Shown: in pieces, positions 44,062-53,108 of the stretch | Layout: every line of letters begins with the position of its first letter | Position numbering within the stretch: the first letter of the stretch is position 1 | Notes under the pieces: model-generated | Told to the model about the DNA's origin: nothing | The model's database searches: none | What the model saw: only the letters and a program-made list of their open reading frames with translations | Translations under genes and position numbers: made by a program | Assembly (NCBI RefSeq): GCF_002407245.1 | Contig: NZ_CP010682.1 | Span: 124,001 to 188,000 of the forward strand | DNA from: Phaeobacter piscinae | Lineage (GTDB): Bacteria > Pseudomonadota > Alphaproteobacteria > Rhodobacterales > Rhodobacteraceae | Reading direction: 5' to 3' | Length of the DNA stretch: 64,000 bases

Positions 44062-44811
44062 CTAGTCGAGCTTTGCCGGCAGGCTCAGGTCGCCCGATGC
44101 AACGTCAAAGACATCCACCACGCAGAGCAACGGAGCATGCACGTTGGCATTGACCCGCAGGGCTGATGTCACGCCATCATAAGCCACGCCGACAAGGTCT
44201 ACATCGCTGCGAAAGCCAACCGTTACGGCAATTTCCGGCCCGTCGAACAATGGCGTGAAGCCTGGGCTGTCCAGATAGATAGGCAGGCCCGGCCAAGTTG
44301 CTGGCAGCTGCGGCGTGGCACCTGCGGGAATGTCACGCACCGCCAATGCGCCGGGGCCGCAGGCCTCGGTCGGGGTCAGGACCACCCAGTGGCTGTGCCA
44401 CAGCAGGCCATCATTGCCCGTATCCCCATCATTGTTCTCATCCACCAGGGGCGTGTCATCAAAATCGGGATGGCTGGTGGCTGCCAGTGCAAGGATTCCG
44501 GTGCCCGCTTCAAACCCGACCGCCTCGGGGTCCAGCGAAGTCGGCCAGACGTATGAGAACACCCCCGCTCCGCCGACCGTACCGACGGGCTCCGGCGTGT
44601 CCGCCCCGGCGTTGCCATTTGTCGTCATGTGAAAGGCGACGGTGTTACCAGCCCGGTGCGCATGCGCCGCCAGAATGTCAAAGGAGGCCACTTTCTGGGT
44701 GTCTGTTTCAGACAGTATAGCCCCCTTTTGGTGCACGGCATGATTGCCATCGGCAACAGCGCTGCCCGCACCAAGTACGAGGATGGCCGCCGGTATTACG
44801 AATCGTGTCAT
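44062..44811 (-). CDS. Exported protein of unknown function, divergent from MarR gene
   Basis: This 249-residue protein has a signal peptide (about residues 1-20, ending VAD). I do not recognise its family. Notable parts are ASFDILAAHAHRAGNTVAFH, an acidic loop like a calcium-binding site (DENNDGDTGNDG, about 124-135), and a WHSHWVVLTP motif soon after. The two cysteines (CGPGAL; LLCVVDV) could form a disulphide. It is divergent from a MarR regulator, and both starts are flanked by operator palindromes, so it is probably the regulated target. A periplasmic metal or ligand role is possible. Confidence 0.7.
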   Translation of the reverse strand: MTRFVIPAAILVLGAGSAVADGNHAVHQKGAILSETDTQKVASFDILAAHAHRAGNTVAFHMTTNGNAGADTPEPVGTVGGAGVFSYVWPTSLDPEAVGFEAGTGILALAATSHPDFDDTPLVDENNDGDTGNDGLLWHSHWVVLTPTEACGPGALAVRDIPAGATPQLPATWPGLPIYLDSPGFTPLFDGPEIAVTVGFRSDVDLVGVAYDGVTSALRVNANVHAPLLCVVDVFDVASGDLSLPAKLD

Positions 44812-44830
44812 AGTCGTCTCCAGTTTAATG

Positions 44831-44845
44831 GTAGCGAGTCGCTAC
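44831..44845. promoter_or_regulatory. Perfect 15-base palindromic operator candidate (site 1)
   Basis: GTAGCGAGTCGCTAC is a perfect inverted repeat about one central base, sited between the divergent secreted-protein and MarR genes. Its core CGAGTCG recurs in site 2, so it is likely a MarR operator. Confidence 0.7.
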
Positions 44846-44868
44846 AAATAAACCGTATTGCACTATTG

Positions 44869-44883
44869 ATTTCGAGTCGATAC
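44869..44883. promoter_or_regulatory. Second, degenerate operator candidate (site 2)
   Basis: ATTTCGAGTCGATAC shares the CGAGTCG core and the TAC end with site 1 and lies 9 bases before the MarR ATG. Two half-similar copies in one intergenic region suggest cooperative or autoregulatory binding. Confidence 0.55.
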
Positions 44884-44892
44884 CAATAATTC

Positions 44893-45450
44893 ATGACATC
44901 ACAATCCCGCATTCGTTCACTGATCAATCGTCTGGCCCGCATCGACGCCGCTGGCGGATGGTCGGGCAGCCTCAACCCCGCTCAATACGCTGCATTAGAT
45001 TACCTCGGGCGGGCCAACCGATACTCAAGAGCGCCCTCTCACGTGGCTGAGTTTCTTGGGACAACACGCGGCACCATGTCCCAGACGTTAAAGGCCCTCG
45101 CGCGCAAAGGATTTGTTCAGGAGGAACCCAAAACCGGTGATCAGCGCTCTATTTCCTATGGATTGACCGCAGAAGGGGTGGCACTTGCAGAAGCGCCTTC
45201 TGTCATCGGCGCGGCCTTGTCAGAGCTGGAGGATCAGGTGGCAGAGGCATTGGAAAGCGCGTTGGCGGCAACCTTGCAGGCCGCATTGGACGCCCGTGGC
45301 GGGCGGGCTTTTGGCTTATGCAAAACCTGCCAGTTTCACGATACCGGCCCTGCCCATGGCTATTGTACCCTGTTGAATCTTCCACTTCAGCCCGGGGACA
45401 GAGATTTAATTTGTGTGGAACATAAGGCGCTTTCAGATGATGCAACCTGA
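44893..45450 (+). CDS. MarR-family regulator with four-cysteine C-terminal segment
   Basis: This 185-residue regulator has a MarR winged helix (SLNPAQYAALDYLG; SHVAEFLGTTRGTMSQTLKA; RKGFVQEEPKTGDQRS). After the domain comes a segment with four cysteines at 143, 146, 158 and 174 (LCKTCQFHDTGP; GYCTLL; LICVEHKAL) and three histidines (149, 155, 177), spaced C-x2-C-x11-C-x15-C. This could hold a zinc ion or an iron-sulphur cluster, or be a thiol switch. It overlaps the MOSC gene. Regulation of the divergent exported protein and of MOSC is likely. Confidence 0.85.
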   Translation: MTSQSRIRSLINRLARIDAAGGWSGSLNPAQYAALDYLGRANRYSRAPSHVAEFLGTTRGTMSQTLKALARKGFVQEEPKTGDQRSISYGLTAEGVALAEAPSVIGAALSELEDQVAEALESALAATLQAALDARGGRAFGLCKTCQFHDTGPAHGYCTLLNLPLQPGDRDLICVEHKALSDDAT

Positions 45451-46138
45451 CCTTTCAACCCGGATAGCGGGGATTTTCCACGGACCCATTGCCAACCCTT
45501 GGGCTGACAAGGCTCCGACTGCCATCCACAAAACCCCCGTTCACGGGCCGCAGCAGATAGACTTCGACGGCTTCACCGGGGATGCCCAGGCAGATCTAAC
45601 CGTTCATGGCGGCGCGGATAAGGCGATCCATCACTACGCAAGCGACCATTATCGCCTATGGCAGGACGAAGCAGAGATGCCGCTCACCTCGGTGCCTGCC
45701 GCTTTTGGTGAGAATATCGCAAGCTTAGGTCTGACCGAGGACACCCTCTGCATTGGTGATATCCTGCGATTGGGCACCGCCGTCGTTCAGATCAGCCAAG
45801 GGCGGCAACCCTGCTGGAAACTGGGACACTATACCGGCAACACAAGGATGCCCTACCTGTTTCAGAAAACAGGACGCACCGGATGGTACTACCGGGTGCT
45901 TGAACCCGGAACCGCGCAGACAGGGGATGAGATCACGCTGATGGAACGGCGACAGCCAGACTGGACTGTACAGCGTGTCACTCGCGCCCGGCTCACCCGT
46001 AAGGTTTCACCGGAAGAGGCCGCAGTGCTGGCACAAATGGAGGACCTCGCTGCAGGCTGGCGCGCCGCCTTCACCCGCATGGCAGAGGGAGACACCGGCG
46101 AAGATACCCGCGCGCGCTTGATCGGCGCGCGGGACTAG
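45437..46138 (+). CDS. MOSC-domain protein (YiiM-like)
   Basis: This 233-residue protein carries a MOSC domain, known for molybdenum-cofactor-related sulphur chemistry. Motifs seen: GFTGDAQADLTVHGGADKAI (about residue 45) and the cysteine in QGRQPCWKLG (about 120). ATG at 45437 with AAGGCG upstream lies inside the end of the MarR gene, so the two are translationally coupled; a second ATG at 45440 is equally placed. In Escherichia coli the relative YiiM detoxifies N-hydroxylated compounds using Moco. Here the substrate is unknown. Confidence 0.82.
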   Translation: MMQPDLSTRIAGIFHGPIANPWADKAPTAIHKTPVHGPQQIDFDGFTGDAQADLTVHGGADKAIHHYASDHYRLWQDEAEMPLTSVPAAFGENIASLGLTEDTLCIGDILRLGTAVVQISQGRQPCWKLGHYTGNTRMPYLFQKTGRTGWYYRVLEPGTAQTGDEITLMERRQPDWTVQRVTRARLTRKVSPEEAAVLAQMEDLAAGWRAAFTRMAEGDTGEDTRARLIGARD

Positions 46139-46185
46139 GGTTTGGGCTGCGACCCATTTCTGGGCCTGCTTGATGGCGCCGGTTG

Positions 46186-47673
46186 TCAGCTAACCTGGTA
46201 TTGCGGGGTTGAGGCGAGAAACTGCCCGTAAGCTGTCGCATCCGGTGGCGAAAATTGCTCCACCAGCGGATTTTTGCGCTTGTGCACCCGCGCGCCCATA
46301 TCCGACAGCAGTTCGTCGAAGTGTTTGAAATGAAATGGAGCTGAGCAGAGCCCGCCGTAGACCTGCGCCGCTGGCCGCTCGCGGCGGCGCCAGTTCAACA
46401 TCATTTCAATACTGTCTTCCATCTCAGCGCGGCTCGGCTGATGGGCCAATTGCCCGTCGGCATAGCGCACCAACCAATTGGCGATCATCTCGGCCGACAG
46501 AACTGTGCAGAAACTGGAATTGAACCCCACAAACCCCATGTCTGGCAACTCCGGGTTCACCGACAGTCGGTAGACGCGATACTGCCCGTCGTCCTCTATC
46601 AGCTTGTCTCGGTACTCTTGTGCCAGATAGGGCACGCCAAGCTTCCAGCCAACCGCCAGAATGGCGATATCGCAGGGAACCACTTCGCCATTGCTCAGCC
46701 GCAGACCGTCTTCCTTATAGCTCTCAAAGGTGCCGATGACGGATCGGATACTGCCATCATTCAGCCCCTCAAAGAGACCCGGCGTCACAATCGGCACGGA
46801 GCAAGACACCTCCTTCTCAATTGGAGTGCTGGGCACCATATTATGCTTCTTAAGTCCCAGTTGCAGTTTCAGCAGGGTTTCCAACCCGCGAAAATTGGCC
46901 CAGACCAGAGGCTTCAGCGCAGCTGCGATTACGCGCTGTAGGGGGGTCTTGCCCCATTGATTGAACTGCTGTTCCTGCGCCCGCATATAAAGCAGCTTCT
47001 TGAAGTTGATGCCGCCGACGAAATAGGGCACGCGCCAGACGTTCTCCCGGTAGACCAGCCGAACAGATTTTGCGCCGTTCTTGGCTGCATTGACAGCAAT
47101 ATCGGTGGCAGACTTGGACCCGCCAAGGACCACAACGTCCTTCCCTGCCATCAGGCTGGGATCCGTGTAATCCGATGAGTGCATCACCTGCCCGCCCCGT
47201 GCGACAAACTCCTCCTGACCTGGATGGCGAATGATGTTCTTCTCTGAAAACTGACCGGTGCAGATTGCCACAAAATCGAAATCCTGCTGCCAGGTTCGCC
47301 CTGCGGCCTCAAGTGTGAGGGTCCATCCGGGCTGGTCGTCCTGCCGTCGATCCATCGCTGTGATCGAGGTGTTAAGCCGGAACAGCCGCGCCAGCCGGTG
47401 TTTCTCTGCATAGGAGTGCAGATAAGCATGGACCTGCGGTCCCTTGGGCCACTCCGGGTACTCCGCAGGCATTGGATGGTCGGTGTAGCAATAGAGATCT
47501 TTTGGCGATTGTGTCTGCACGTCCGGGTAAGAGCGCGACAATTCCCAGACACCCCCAAAATCATGGCTGCGTTCGAACCCGATCACCCGATGCCCGCGCT
47601 CGTCAAAGGCTTTGGCTGCGGCCAAACCGCTGACACCTCCTCCGATTACGGCAACTGTCTTTCGTCTTATCAT
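46186..47673 (-). CDS. Flavin-containing monooxygenase-type NAD(P)/FAD oxidoreductase
   Basis: This 495-residue protein has an N-terminal FAD fold (VAVIGGGVSGLAAAKAFDER), a second dinucleotide fold (VVVLGGSKSATDIAVNAAKN, about residue 178) and FMO-like sequence around PDVQTQSPKDLYCYTDHPMP. The class oxygenates nitrogen or sulphur atoms or performs Baeyer-Villiger reactions. The ATG at 47673 has GGGAGGGGAG upstream. The downstream cupin, in the same orientation, lies 126 bases beyond in the transcription order and precedes it, so co-transcription is possible. The specific substrate is unknown. Confidence 0.85.
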   Translation of the reverse strand: MIRRKTVAVIGGGVSGLAAAKAFDERGHRVIGFERSHDFGGVWELSRSYPDVQTQSPKDLYCYTDHPMPAEYPEWPKGPQVHAYLHSYAEKHRLARLFRLNTSITAMDRRQDDQPGWTLTLEAAGRTWQQDFDFVAICTGQFSEKNIIRHPGQEEFVARGGQVMHSSDYTDPSLMAGKDVVVLGGSKSATDIAVNAAKNGAKSVRLVYRENVWRVPYFVGGINFKKLLYMRAQEQQFNQWGKTPLQRVIAAALKPLVWANFRGLETLLKLQLGLKKHNMVPSTPIEKEVSCSVPIVTPGLFEGLNDGSIRSVIGTFESYKEDGLRLSNGEVVPCDIAILAVGWKLGVPYLAQEYRDKLIEDDGQYRVYRLSVNPELPDMGFVGFNSSFCTVLSAEMIANWLVRYADGQLAHQPSRAEMEDSIEMMLNWRRRERPAAQVYGGLCSAPFHFKHFDELLSDMGARVHKRKNPLVEQFSPPDATAYGQFLASTPQYQVS

Positions 47674-47799
47674 ATTGCGGTCTCCCCTCCCGACCCGCTC
47701 TCCCGGCAGGCGGTCCCTATTTGTCGGCCCGCCTCCCCCTGCGGACCGGTCGCTGGCATGTATTCCACGGGTCAGATGGCGATCCGGCCCGTTTCCACC

Positions 47800-48240
47800 T
47801 CAGGCATCATCAGGGGGTGGCAGGAAATCGACCTCATGCAGGGCAGACAGGCGCACCAGTTCCGCCGGATCAGTGACGCCGTCCAATTCAATGAACAGAT
47901 CAAACAGCTTGCGCGCGGGCGCCACGCCGAAAATGCAATGTGCCTCTGCGCCGGACCGGTTGAAAATCGCGTGGGCTTCGCCCTTTGGCATACGCACCGT
48001 ATCGCCGGGTCCGGCCTTGTGGACATCGCCTAGAAATTCCACCTCCAGCTCCCCCGCCAGAACGCTGATCCATTCATCCTGCGTGGGGTGGATATGCGGC
48101 GGCACAAAGGTATCGGCAGGCAAAACCGCATCCCAGATGAACGCATCATTGCTCAGTAATTTGGGAACATAGGTCTGTCCCACCACTGTCCAGGACATCC
48201 CCTGGATGCCCTCGCGCGCCTTGGTGATCCCTTTTTCCAT
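47800..48240 (-). CDS. Cupin-domain protein
   Basis: This 146-residue protein has a single cupin barrel: PPHIHPTQDEWISVLAGELE holds the first metal-binding motif (two histidines, glutamate), and MPKGEAHAIFNRSG the second (histidine). ATG at 48240 with GGAGGAAA upstream decides the start; an in-frame extension to 48510 is a non-coding read-through. It is divergent from an AraC regulator with 156 bases between. A small dioxygenase or a sugar-binding role is possible. Confidence 0.83.
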   Translation of the reverse strand: MEKGITKAREGIQGMSWTVVGQTYVPKLLSNDAFIWDAVLPADTFVPPHIHPTQDEWISVLAGELEVEFLGDVHKAGPGDTVRMPKGEAHAIFNRSGAEAHCIFGVAPARKLFDLFIELDGVTDPAELVRLSALHEVDFLPPPDDA

Positions 48241-48396
48241 CGCGGTTTCCTCCCTGAAACTGTGTTGCGATGACCAGCCTGCACCGGGAGCGGAAATTCG
48301 ATTATCCAGAAAACGAACCCATCTGAACCCTAGATGGTTGAGGCTTGAAATATCGGTGCAGCGATCTAAGCTGGAGCCACCAGACGTGGAGGCGAG

Positions 48397-49404
48397 ATGA
48401 CCATCGCTGCCCAGACAGAGGCTGTTGAATATCTGAAAAATCACCCGTTGCTGCGCACCGGGGATCTGGATGAGGCACGCCATCGGGTCGGGCAGAAATT
48501 TTGCGATCACCGATTAGATATTGCTCAGCGGCATCAAGACCTCGCAGTCCGCCACAACCACGTGGCCGGGCGACACAGTTCAATCAACTACCTGCACTAT
48601 GGTGCCGATGTGACCATTGATCCGGGCATGTTGGATTCCTTCTATTTGCTGCAGATCCCGCTGTCCGGGCAGGCCAGTGTTCGGCATCGCGGCTCGGATA
48701 TTGTTGCAAATGAAGGCACCGCGACGCTGCTCAATCCGGACCGGGACACGACAATGCAGTGGGGCGCGGACTGCCGCAAACTGCTGCTACAGATCGACCG
48801 GGGCTATTTGGAAACCGTGGCGCGTCAGATCATTCGGGCAGAACTGCCAGGACCAATCCGCTTTGCCAGCCGCGTCGATCTCTATTCCGAGGGTGGGCAG
48901 CGCCTGAGGCAGATGGTCTGCGCCTGTGTGCAAGCGGCTGAGGCTGGGGTTCTGTTCCAAGGCGCGCTAAGTGGCTCCGATCTCCGGGTGGAGGAGGATT
49001 TGGCACGCGCGCTGCTGACACGGCTTCCCAGCAATATTTCTCATATCATCGAACGCGCTGACCACGGTTCACTGCCACCTGGCATTCGGGCGGCAGTGGA
49101 GTACATTCACGCCAACCTGAGCAATCCAATCCAGCTGAGCGATATCGCAGCCCATGTGGATCTGAATATCCGCACGTTGCAAAACGGGTTTCGCCGTGCA
49201 TTTGGCGAAAGCCCGATGCGGGTGCTCCGCAACGCTCGGTTGGATGCGGCGCATTATCACCTGATGGCACAGACCGACACGCCGGATGTGACCACCGCTG
49301 CCTTTTCCAACGGGTTTTCACACCTTGGCCGCTTCGCCCGCGATTACAAGGTCCGCTTTGGCCACTCGCCCAGTCACACCGCCCGCCAGCAGGACTGCGG
49401 CTAA
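48397..49404 (+). CDS. AraC-family transcriptional regulator
   Basis: This 335-residue regulator has an N-terminal cupin-like AraC_binding_2 domain (SINYLHYGADVTIDPGMLDS, DSFYLLQIPLSGQA) and a C-terminal AraC DNA-binding domain (LSDIAAHVDLNIRTLQNGFR; TTAAFSNGFSHLGRFARDYK). It is divergent from the cupin gene and the FMO, which are its likely targets. The effector is not known. Confidence 0.9.
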   Translation: MTIAAQTEAVEYLKNHPLLRTGDLDEARHRVGQKFCDHRLDIAQRHQDLAVRHNHVAGRHSSINYLHYGADVTIDPGMLDSFYLLQIPLSGQASVRHRGSDIVANEGTATLLNPDRDTTMQWGADCRKLLLQIDRGYLETVARQIIRAELPGPIRFASRVDLYSEGGQRLRQMVCACVQAAEAGVLFQGALSGSDLRVEEDLARALLTRLPSNISHIIERADHGSLPPGIRAAVEYIHANLSNPIQLSDIAAHVDLNIRTLQNGFRRAFGESPMRVLRNARLDAAHYHLMAQTDTPDVTTAAFSNGFSHLGRFARDYKVRFGHSPSHTARQQDCG

Positions 49405-49501
49405 CGTCCCGGCCTTGCTTGCCTTTGACGGTGGAGCTACATCATGCTGCAGATCGCATGGGTGAGCGCCGATGCGACGGAGACACCAGCCAAGGACACA
49501 G

Positions 49502-50110
49502 ATGTCAGACGGCCCGCGCAAACCCACCCGGATCGAGACCACCGCCAAACGACGGCAGCAGATCCTCGAAGCGGCGATCATGTGTTTCCTCGAAACCGGC
49601 TACCACCAGACCGGTGTGCGCGACATCGCAAATCGCGCAGGCGTCAGCCTCGGCAATCTTTACAATCATTTCCCCGGCAAACATGATGTGCTGGTGGAGA
49701 TTGCCGCTCTGGAACGTGCGGAACTTGTCCCCTTTATCGACGGGCTTGCACAATCACGCGCCCCGATGAAGCTGCTCGAGAACTTCGTGAAAGCCTATGC
49801 GAAATACCTCGCAGTGCCGGAGAATGTCATTCTGGGGCTGGAAATCACCAGCGAAGCCATCCGCAAACCGGATATCGCCCGCCTCTTTCTCGACAATCGC
49901 AACGCATTGGTCACCGCGCTTACCAAGGTTCTGGAACGCGGGACACACGCGGGTGACATGAGGAGCCAGCTGGCCCCCAAAGAAACGGCGCAGATGATTG
50001 TCGAACTTATTGAAGGCAGCGCCTATCGCAGCGTGCTGGACAACCTGCCAATGCGACAGCTCCGGGGCAGTCTTCTGGCTTTCATCCTCGCGGCGGTGCG
50101 CCCGGACTGA
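49502..50110 (+). CDS. TetR-family transcriptional regulator
   Basis: This 202-residue regulator has a TetR helix-turn-helix (RRQQILEAAIMCFLETGYHQ, then VRDIANRAGVSLGNLYNHFP). The ATG at 49502 with AAGGAC upstream gives the normal N terminus. It ends two bases before the convergent nirV gene. No target is obvious from position, since the neighbour on its 5' side is the AraC gene. Confidence 0.88.
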   Translation: MSDGPRKPTRIETTAKRRQQILEAAIMCFLETGYHQTGVRDIANRAGVSLGNLYNHFPGKHDVLVEIAALERAELVPFIDGLAQSRAPMKLLENFVKAYAKYLAVPENVILGLEITSEAIRKPDIARLFLDNRNALVTALTKVLERGTHAGDMRSQLAPKETAQMIVELIEGSAYRSVLDNLPMRQLRGSLLAFILAAVRPD

Positions 50111-50112
50111 GG

Positions 50113-50871
50113 CTAAAGCGGAGTATCCCGGACCAGCCTCAGGCCCAGATGTGCTGGCGGCGATCCTACGGCACAGCCACCCCGTGCCGGGTCGCGGACA
50201 AGGAATGGTACGGCTGCCAAATGTTCGCCTGCCACAAAATACGCCGGACAGCGGCTGGAACTGGCCCCGGAGGCACCGGCATAGCAATCCTGCGTCCACT
50301 CCCAGACGTTGCCGTCGAGATCGACAATCCCATCCGGTGATGTCGTATAACTGCCTTGCGGACGCAGCGCCCGGCTCTTTTGTTCGCCCAAGAGATAGGT
50401 CGACGCCCAGGTGAGATCTGGATCTGTGAAGATCGGATCAGGTTCTTCCGGGAGGACGGGTGCTGCGAGATGCTCCCATTCCGCCACGCGCGGCAGGCGA
50501 TATCCGCCATCGCTGCGGGCGTTGATCCAGGCCAGATACTCGCCCACGTCAAGATAGCTCAGCCCGGTTGCAGGCGTGGTCGCGGCATCCTGATTAGGGC
50601 GTGTGCGCAGGTTCAGCGCACACACGCCGTCGGCATGGCAGCGGTTCCACTCGGCTACCGTGACCTCATGTTTCATGACGTAGATAACATGCTGACCGCC
50701 ATGCTCTGCCACCGCAGGCACCAGCTCTGGCTGAAGGATGTCCTTCCCCGCAGGTCCGACAGACACGCGGGGGAGGAATATGGCGACCAACAGGACCAGC
50801 GCCGCCACAAGGGCGCCCAGACCCAACAGGACAATCCGGTCAGCAGGGCGGTGCAATGTGGCAGCAATCAT
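50113..50871 (-). CDS. nirV: NirV-like protein (formylglycine-generating-enzyme fold)
   Basis: This 252-residue protein has an N-terminal membrane anchor (residues about 13-33) and a periplasmic domain of the SUMF1/formylglycine-generating family: VTVAEWNRCHADGVC, YRLPRVAEWEHLA and DLDGNVWEWTQDC. NirV occurs with nirK in many denitrifiers, and here it follows nirK by 37 bases on the same strand. Its molecular role is unresolved, although it is thought to help nitrite-reductase maturation. Confidence 0.9.
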   Translation of the reverse strand: MIAATLHRPADRIVLLGLGALVAALVLLVAIFLPRVSVGPAGKDILQPELVPAVAEHGGQHVIYVMKHEVTVAEWNRCHADGVCALNLRTRPNQDAATTPATGLSYLDVGEYLAWINARSDGGYRLPRVAEWEHLAAPVLPEEPDPIFTDPDLTWASTYLLGEQKSRALRPQGSYTTSPDGIVDLDGNVWEWTQDCYAGASGASSSRCPAYFVAGEHLAAVPFLVRDPARGGCAVGSPPAHLGLRLVRDTPL

Positions 50872-50908
50872 TGTGCTCTCCTATGGTCGTTATACGCAGT
50901 GGGTCCGT

Positions 50909-52132
50909 TCAGGTTTCAAAGCTGCGCGGCGCAACTACCTGTTCCATCAGCGCATTATCCCAGGCGCCATCGACGACGAAGTGGGCAGTGGCCCCCAGCA
51001 GAACCGCCTCAATCAGATTGTGGTTCACATAGGCATAAACGCCAGGCTGTTCGAAGGTGTACATCGCTGCCATGGCGCTGCCGCCACGCACGAACCAGCT
51101 CTCGATACCTGTGAGCGGCGCATCGGTGAAAGATCCGGTCTCCCAGACATAATTGCCGTGGCCGCCGATCAGGTGCGGACGGGAGTCGCGGTTGGCCTGA
51201 TTGTGGATCATCAGAACCGTCTCGCCGACCTTCGCGCGCAGTGCATTGTCGCCGGTCAGGGCACCGACAGCGCCGTTGAAAACCGAATGGGTTGGCACCA
51301 GCGTCCGCATCGCGTCCATACTGTCAGCATAGTCGTCGCCTGCCAGTTCATAGGTGCGATAGTCGCCGTTTTCGTCCATCGGCAGGTAGTAATCCTGCTC
51401 ACCGATATAGGCGATGCTGTCATAGCGCAGCGGATTGCCCTCACCGTCTTTGAGGCCATCGCGCGGCAGCACCATGATGGCACCATTCATCCCATGGGTA
51501 ACGTGATAGGGGATCATCGCGCCGCCAGGCGCGCAGTGATAGGTGAAGCAGCCGGGTTTGGTTGCTTTCCAGCGCAGAACAGTTTCTTCGCCCGGGAAAA
51601 CATGGGTGAGACCGCCGCCCCCCAGCGCCCCGGTGGAGGCGTGAAAGTCGATGTTGTGTTCCATCTGGCTGTCTGTCGGATTGCGCAGGGTGAGTTCGAC
51701 ATAATCGCCCTCATGCACGATGATCAGCGGGCCGGGAACAGACCCGTTGTAGGTCAGCGCCCAGATCTCGGCGCCGGTGTCCTCATCCACCACCATCAGC
51801 CGCTCTTCGGTGATCAGTTCGATCTCGACGATTTTCGGCCCTCCGGATGCTACCTGCTCATGTTTGGGAGCAAACGGCGGCGCCACCAGTTCCTGTTTGA
51901 CGCGGGTGTATCCCGACAGATCCACCGGGGCTGCCTCCGCCTGTGCCTGCGCTTCGGCTTGAATGAACTGGGGCGCCGCGCCGCGCAATGGCGGCACCGC
52001 TGCCCGACGACCGGCCCCGTTGGCCGAGGAAGCCAGCCCACCGGTCATCGCCGCAGCACCGGCCAGAACGGTTCCGCGCAGCACATTGCGACGGCTTGTT
52101 TGCGCAAGCCCGGGGTTGAAACGTTTGGTCAT
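50909..52132 (-). CDS. nirK: Copper-containing nitrite reductase (NirK)
   Basis: This 407-residue periplasmic enzyme reduces nitrite to nitric oxide. A twin-arginine signal ([17 protein letters not shown]) leads a two-cupredoxin structure. Type-1 copper ligands are H159, C200, H210 and M215, and type-2 ligands are H164, H199 and the histidine of YVNHNLIEA. The C-to-H spacing is nine residues ([11 protein letters not shown]) where the well-studied enzymes have eight (CAPPGMVPWH), a one-residue insertion in the type-1 loop. AAGGAGAG precedes the ATG at 52132. An NnrR box and a -10 element lie upstream. Confidence 0.96.
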   Translation of the reverse strand: MTKRFNPGLAQTSRRNVLRGTVLAGAAAMTGGLASSANGAGRRAAVPPLRGAAPQFIQAEAQAQAEAAPVDLSGYTRVKQELVAPPFAPKHEQVASGGPKIVEIELITEERLMVVDEDTGAEIWALTYNGSVPGPLIIVHEGDYVELTLRNPTDSQMEHNIDFHASTGALGGGGLTHVFPGEETVLRWKATKPGCFTYHCAPGGAMIPYHVTHGMNGAIMVLPRDGLKDGEGNPLRYDSIAYIGEQDYYLPMDENGDYRTYELAGDDYADSMDAMRTLVPTHSVFNGAVGALTGDNALRAKVGETVLMIHNQANRDSRPHLIGGHGNYVWETGSFTDAPLTGIESWFVRGGSAMAAMYTFEQPGVYAYVNHNLIEAVLLGATAHFVVDGAWDNALMEQVVAPRSFET

Positions 52133-52224
52133 TGTCGCTCTCCTTGTCTTAGGCGTGGTCCGCCGTGGGCGAGCCGCGTTTGCTGATGTCGCGATAAATT
52201 TAGCTGATCACCACATTCGGGACG

Positions 52225-52238
52225 TTGCGGCAGCGCAA
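52225..52238 (-). promoter_or_regulatory. NnrR operator for nirK
   Basis: TTGCGGCAGCGCAA is a perfect TTGCG-N4-CGCAA inverted repeat, the NnrR target known in Rhodobacter-type denitrifiers. Its centre is about 41.5 bases above a predicted start near 52190. A -10-like TAAATT is read on the minus strand at 52202-52197. Spacing suits activator-dependent transcription of nirK by the nearby NnrR. Confidence 0.85.
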
Positions 52239-52344
52239 AGACAGCGGCGGTTTTTTGGCTGACCAACCCGCGGTCAAAGCACCGCGCGGGTGACGCCCCC
52301 CCGGTTTTGTTTTAGGATCATGACAACGCTTGTTCGGAGATGCC

Positions 52345-53034
52345 GTGCGCCACCTACATGAAAGCCTGCTTCGCCCGCTGCCACCATTCTCGCAGCTGGC
52401 CGACGCGCAGATCCGCACGATCCTTGATCACGCCAGCAGTCGTGGCGTTGGGCCTGGGCAAACGGTTTTTGCCGAAGGTGATCCTGCGGAGACATTTTAC
52501 CTGCTGCTAGATGGCACCATTCGGGTCGTACGGATCTCCAGCGACGGTGAACAGGTGACCTCCTTGCATATTCCGCCCGGCCAGTTGTTCGGAATTGCAC
52601 GGGCACTGGGGCGCGACAGTTATCCAGCCACCGCCGTTGCCGCGAGCGAGGCGCTGATCCTCTCCTGGCCAACCGCGCTGTGGGACAGTTTCATCGCCGA
52701 CTACCCAGGCTTTGCCACAGAGACCTATAAAACGGTCGGCGCCCGTATTGGCGAGATGAACACCCGCATCATGGAGATGTCGACACAACATGTCGAACAA
52801 CGGGTTGCCCGGGCTTTGCTGCGATTGATCAATCAATCCGGGATCAAGGTCGCGCAAGGAATCGAGATCGGGTTTCCGATCACCCGTCAGGATGTTTCAG
52901 AACTCACCGGCACCACTTTGCACACGGTCAGCCGCCTGCTCAGCGCCTGGGAGAAAGACGGGATGGTCAGCAGCAAGCGCAAGAAAATCACCATCTGTGA
53001 CCCTCATCGGCTGATGCTCCTCAGCGATCCATAA
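52345..53034 (+). CDS. nnrR: Crp/Fnr-family regulator, NnrR/DNR type (nitric-oxide responsive)
   Basis: This 229-residue regulator has a cyclic-nucleotide-binding-type domain (VFAEGDPAETFYLLLDGTIR) and a C-terminal Crp helix-turn-helix (ITRQDVSELTGTTLHTVSRL). There is no cysteine set for an FNR iron-sulphur cluster, so the NnrR/DNR group fits. GTG at 52345 with GGAG upstream is the likely start. It is divergent from nirK and near norCB. Both have TTGCG-N4-CRCAA boxes, so this protein is the probable activator. Confidence 0.88.
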   Translation: MRHLHESLLRPLPPFSQLADAQIRTILDHASSRGVGPGQTVFAEGDPAETFYLLLDGTIRVVRISSDGEQVTSLHIPPGQLFGIARALGRDSYPATAVAASEALILSWPTALWDSFIADYPGFATETYKTVGARIGEMNTRIMEMSTQHVEQRVARALLRLINQSGIKVAQGIEIGFPITRQDVSELTGTTLHTVSRLLSAWEKDGMVSSKRKKITICDPHRLMLLSDP

Positions 53035-53108
53035 CGGTGCCACCGGCGCGGAGCAGGCGTGGTGTGCCTCCGCTGCACCGAATCTTCTGATCGGATGGAA
53101 AACCGGGA

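Noticed and set aside
50738..52186. A 482-codon plus-strand open frame
   Set aside because: It lies antisense to nirK, whose copper ligands are all present, and carries no motif of its own.
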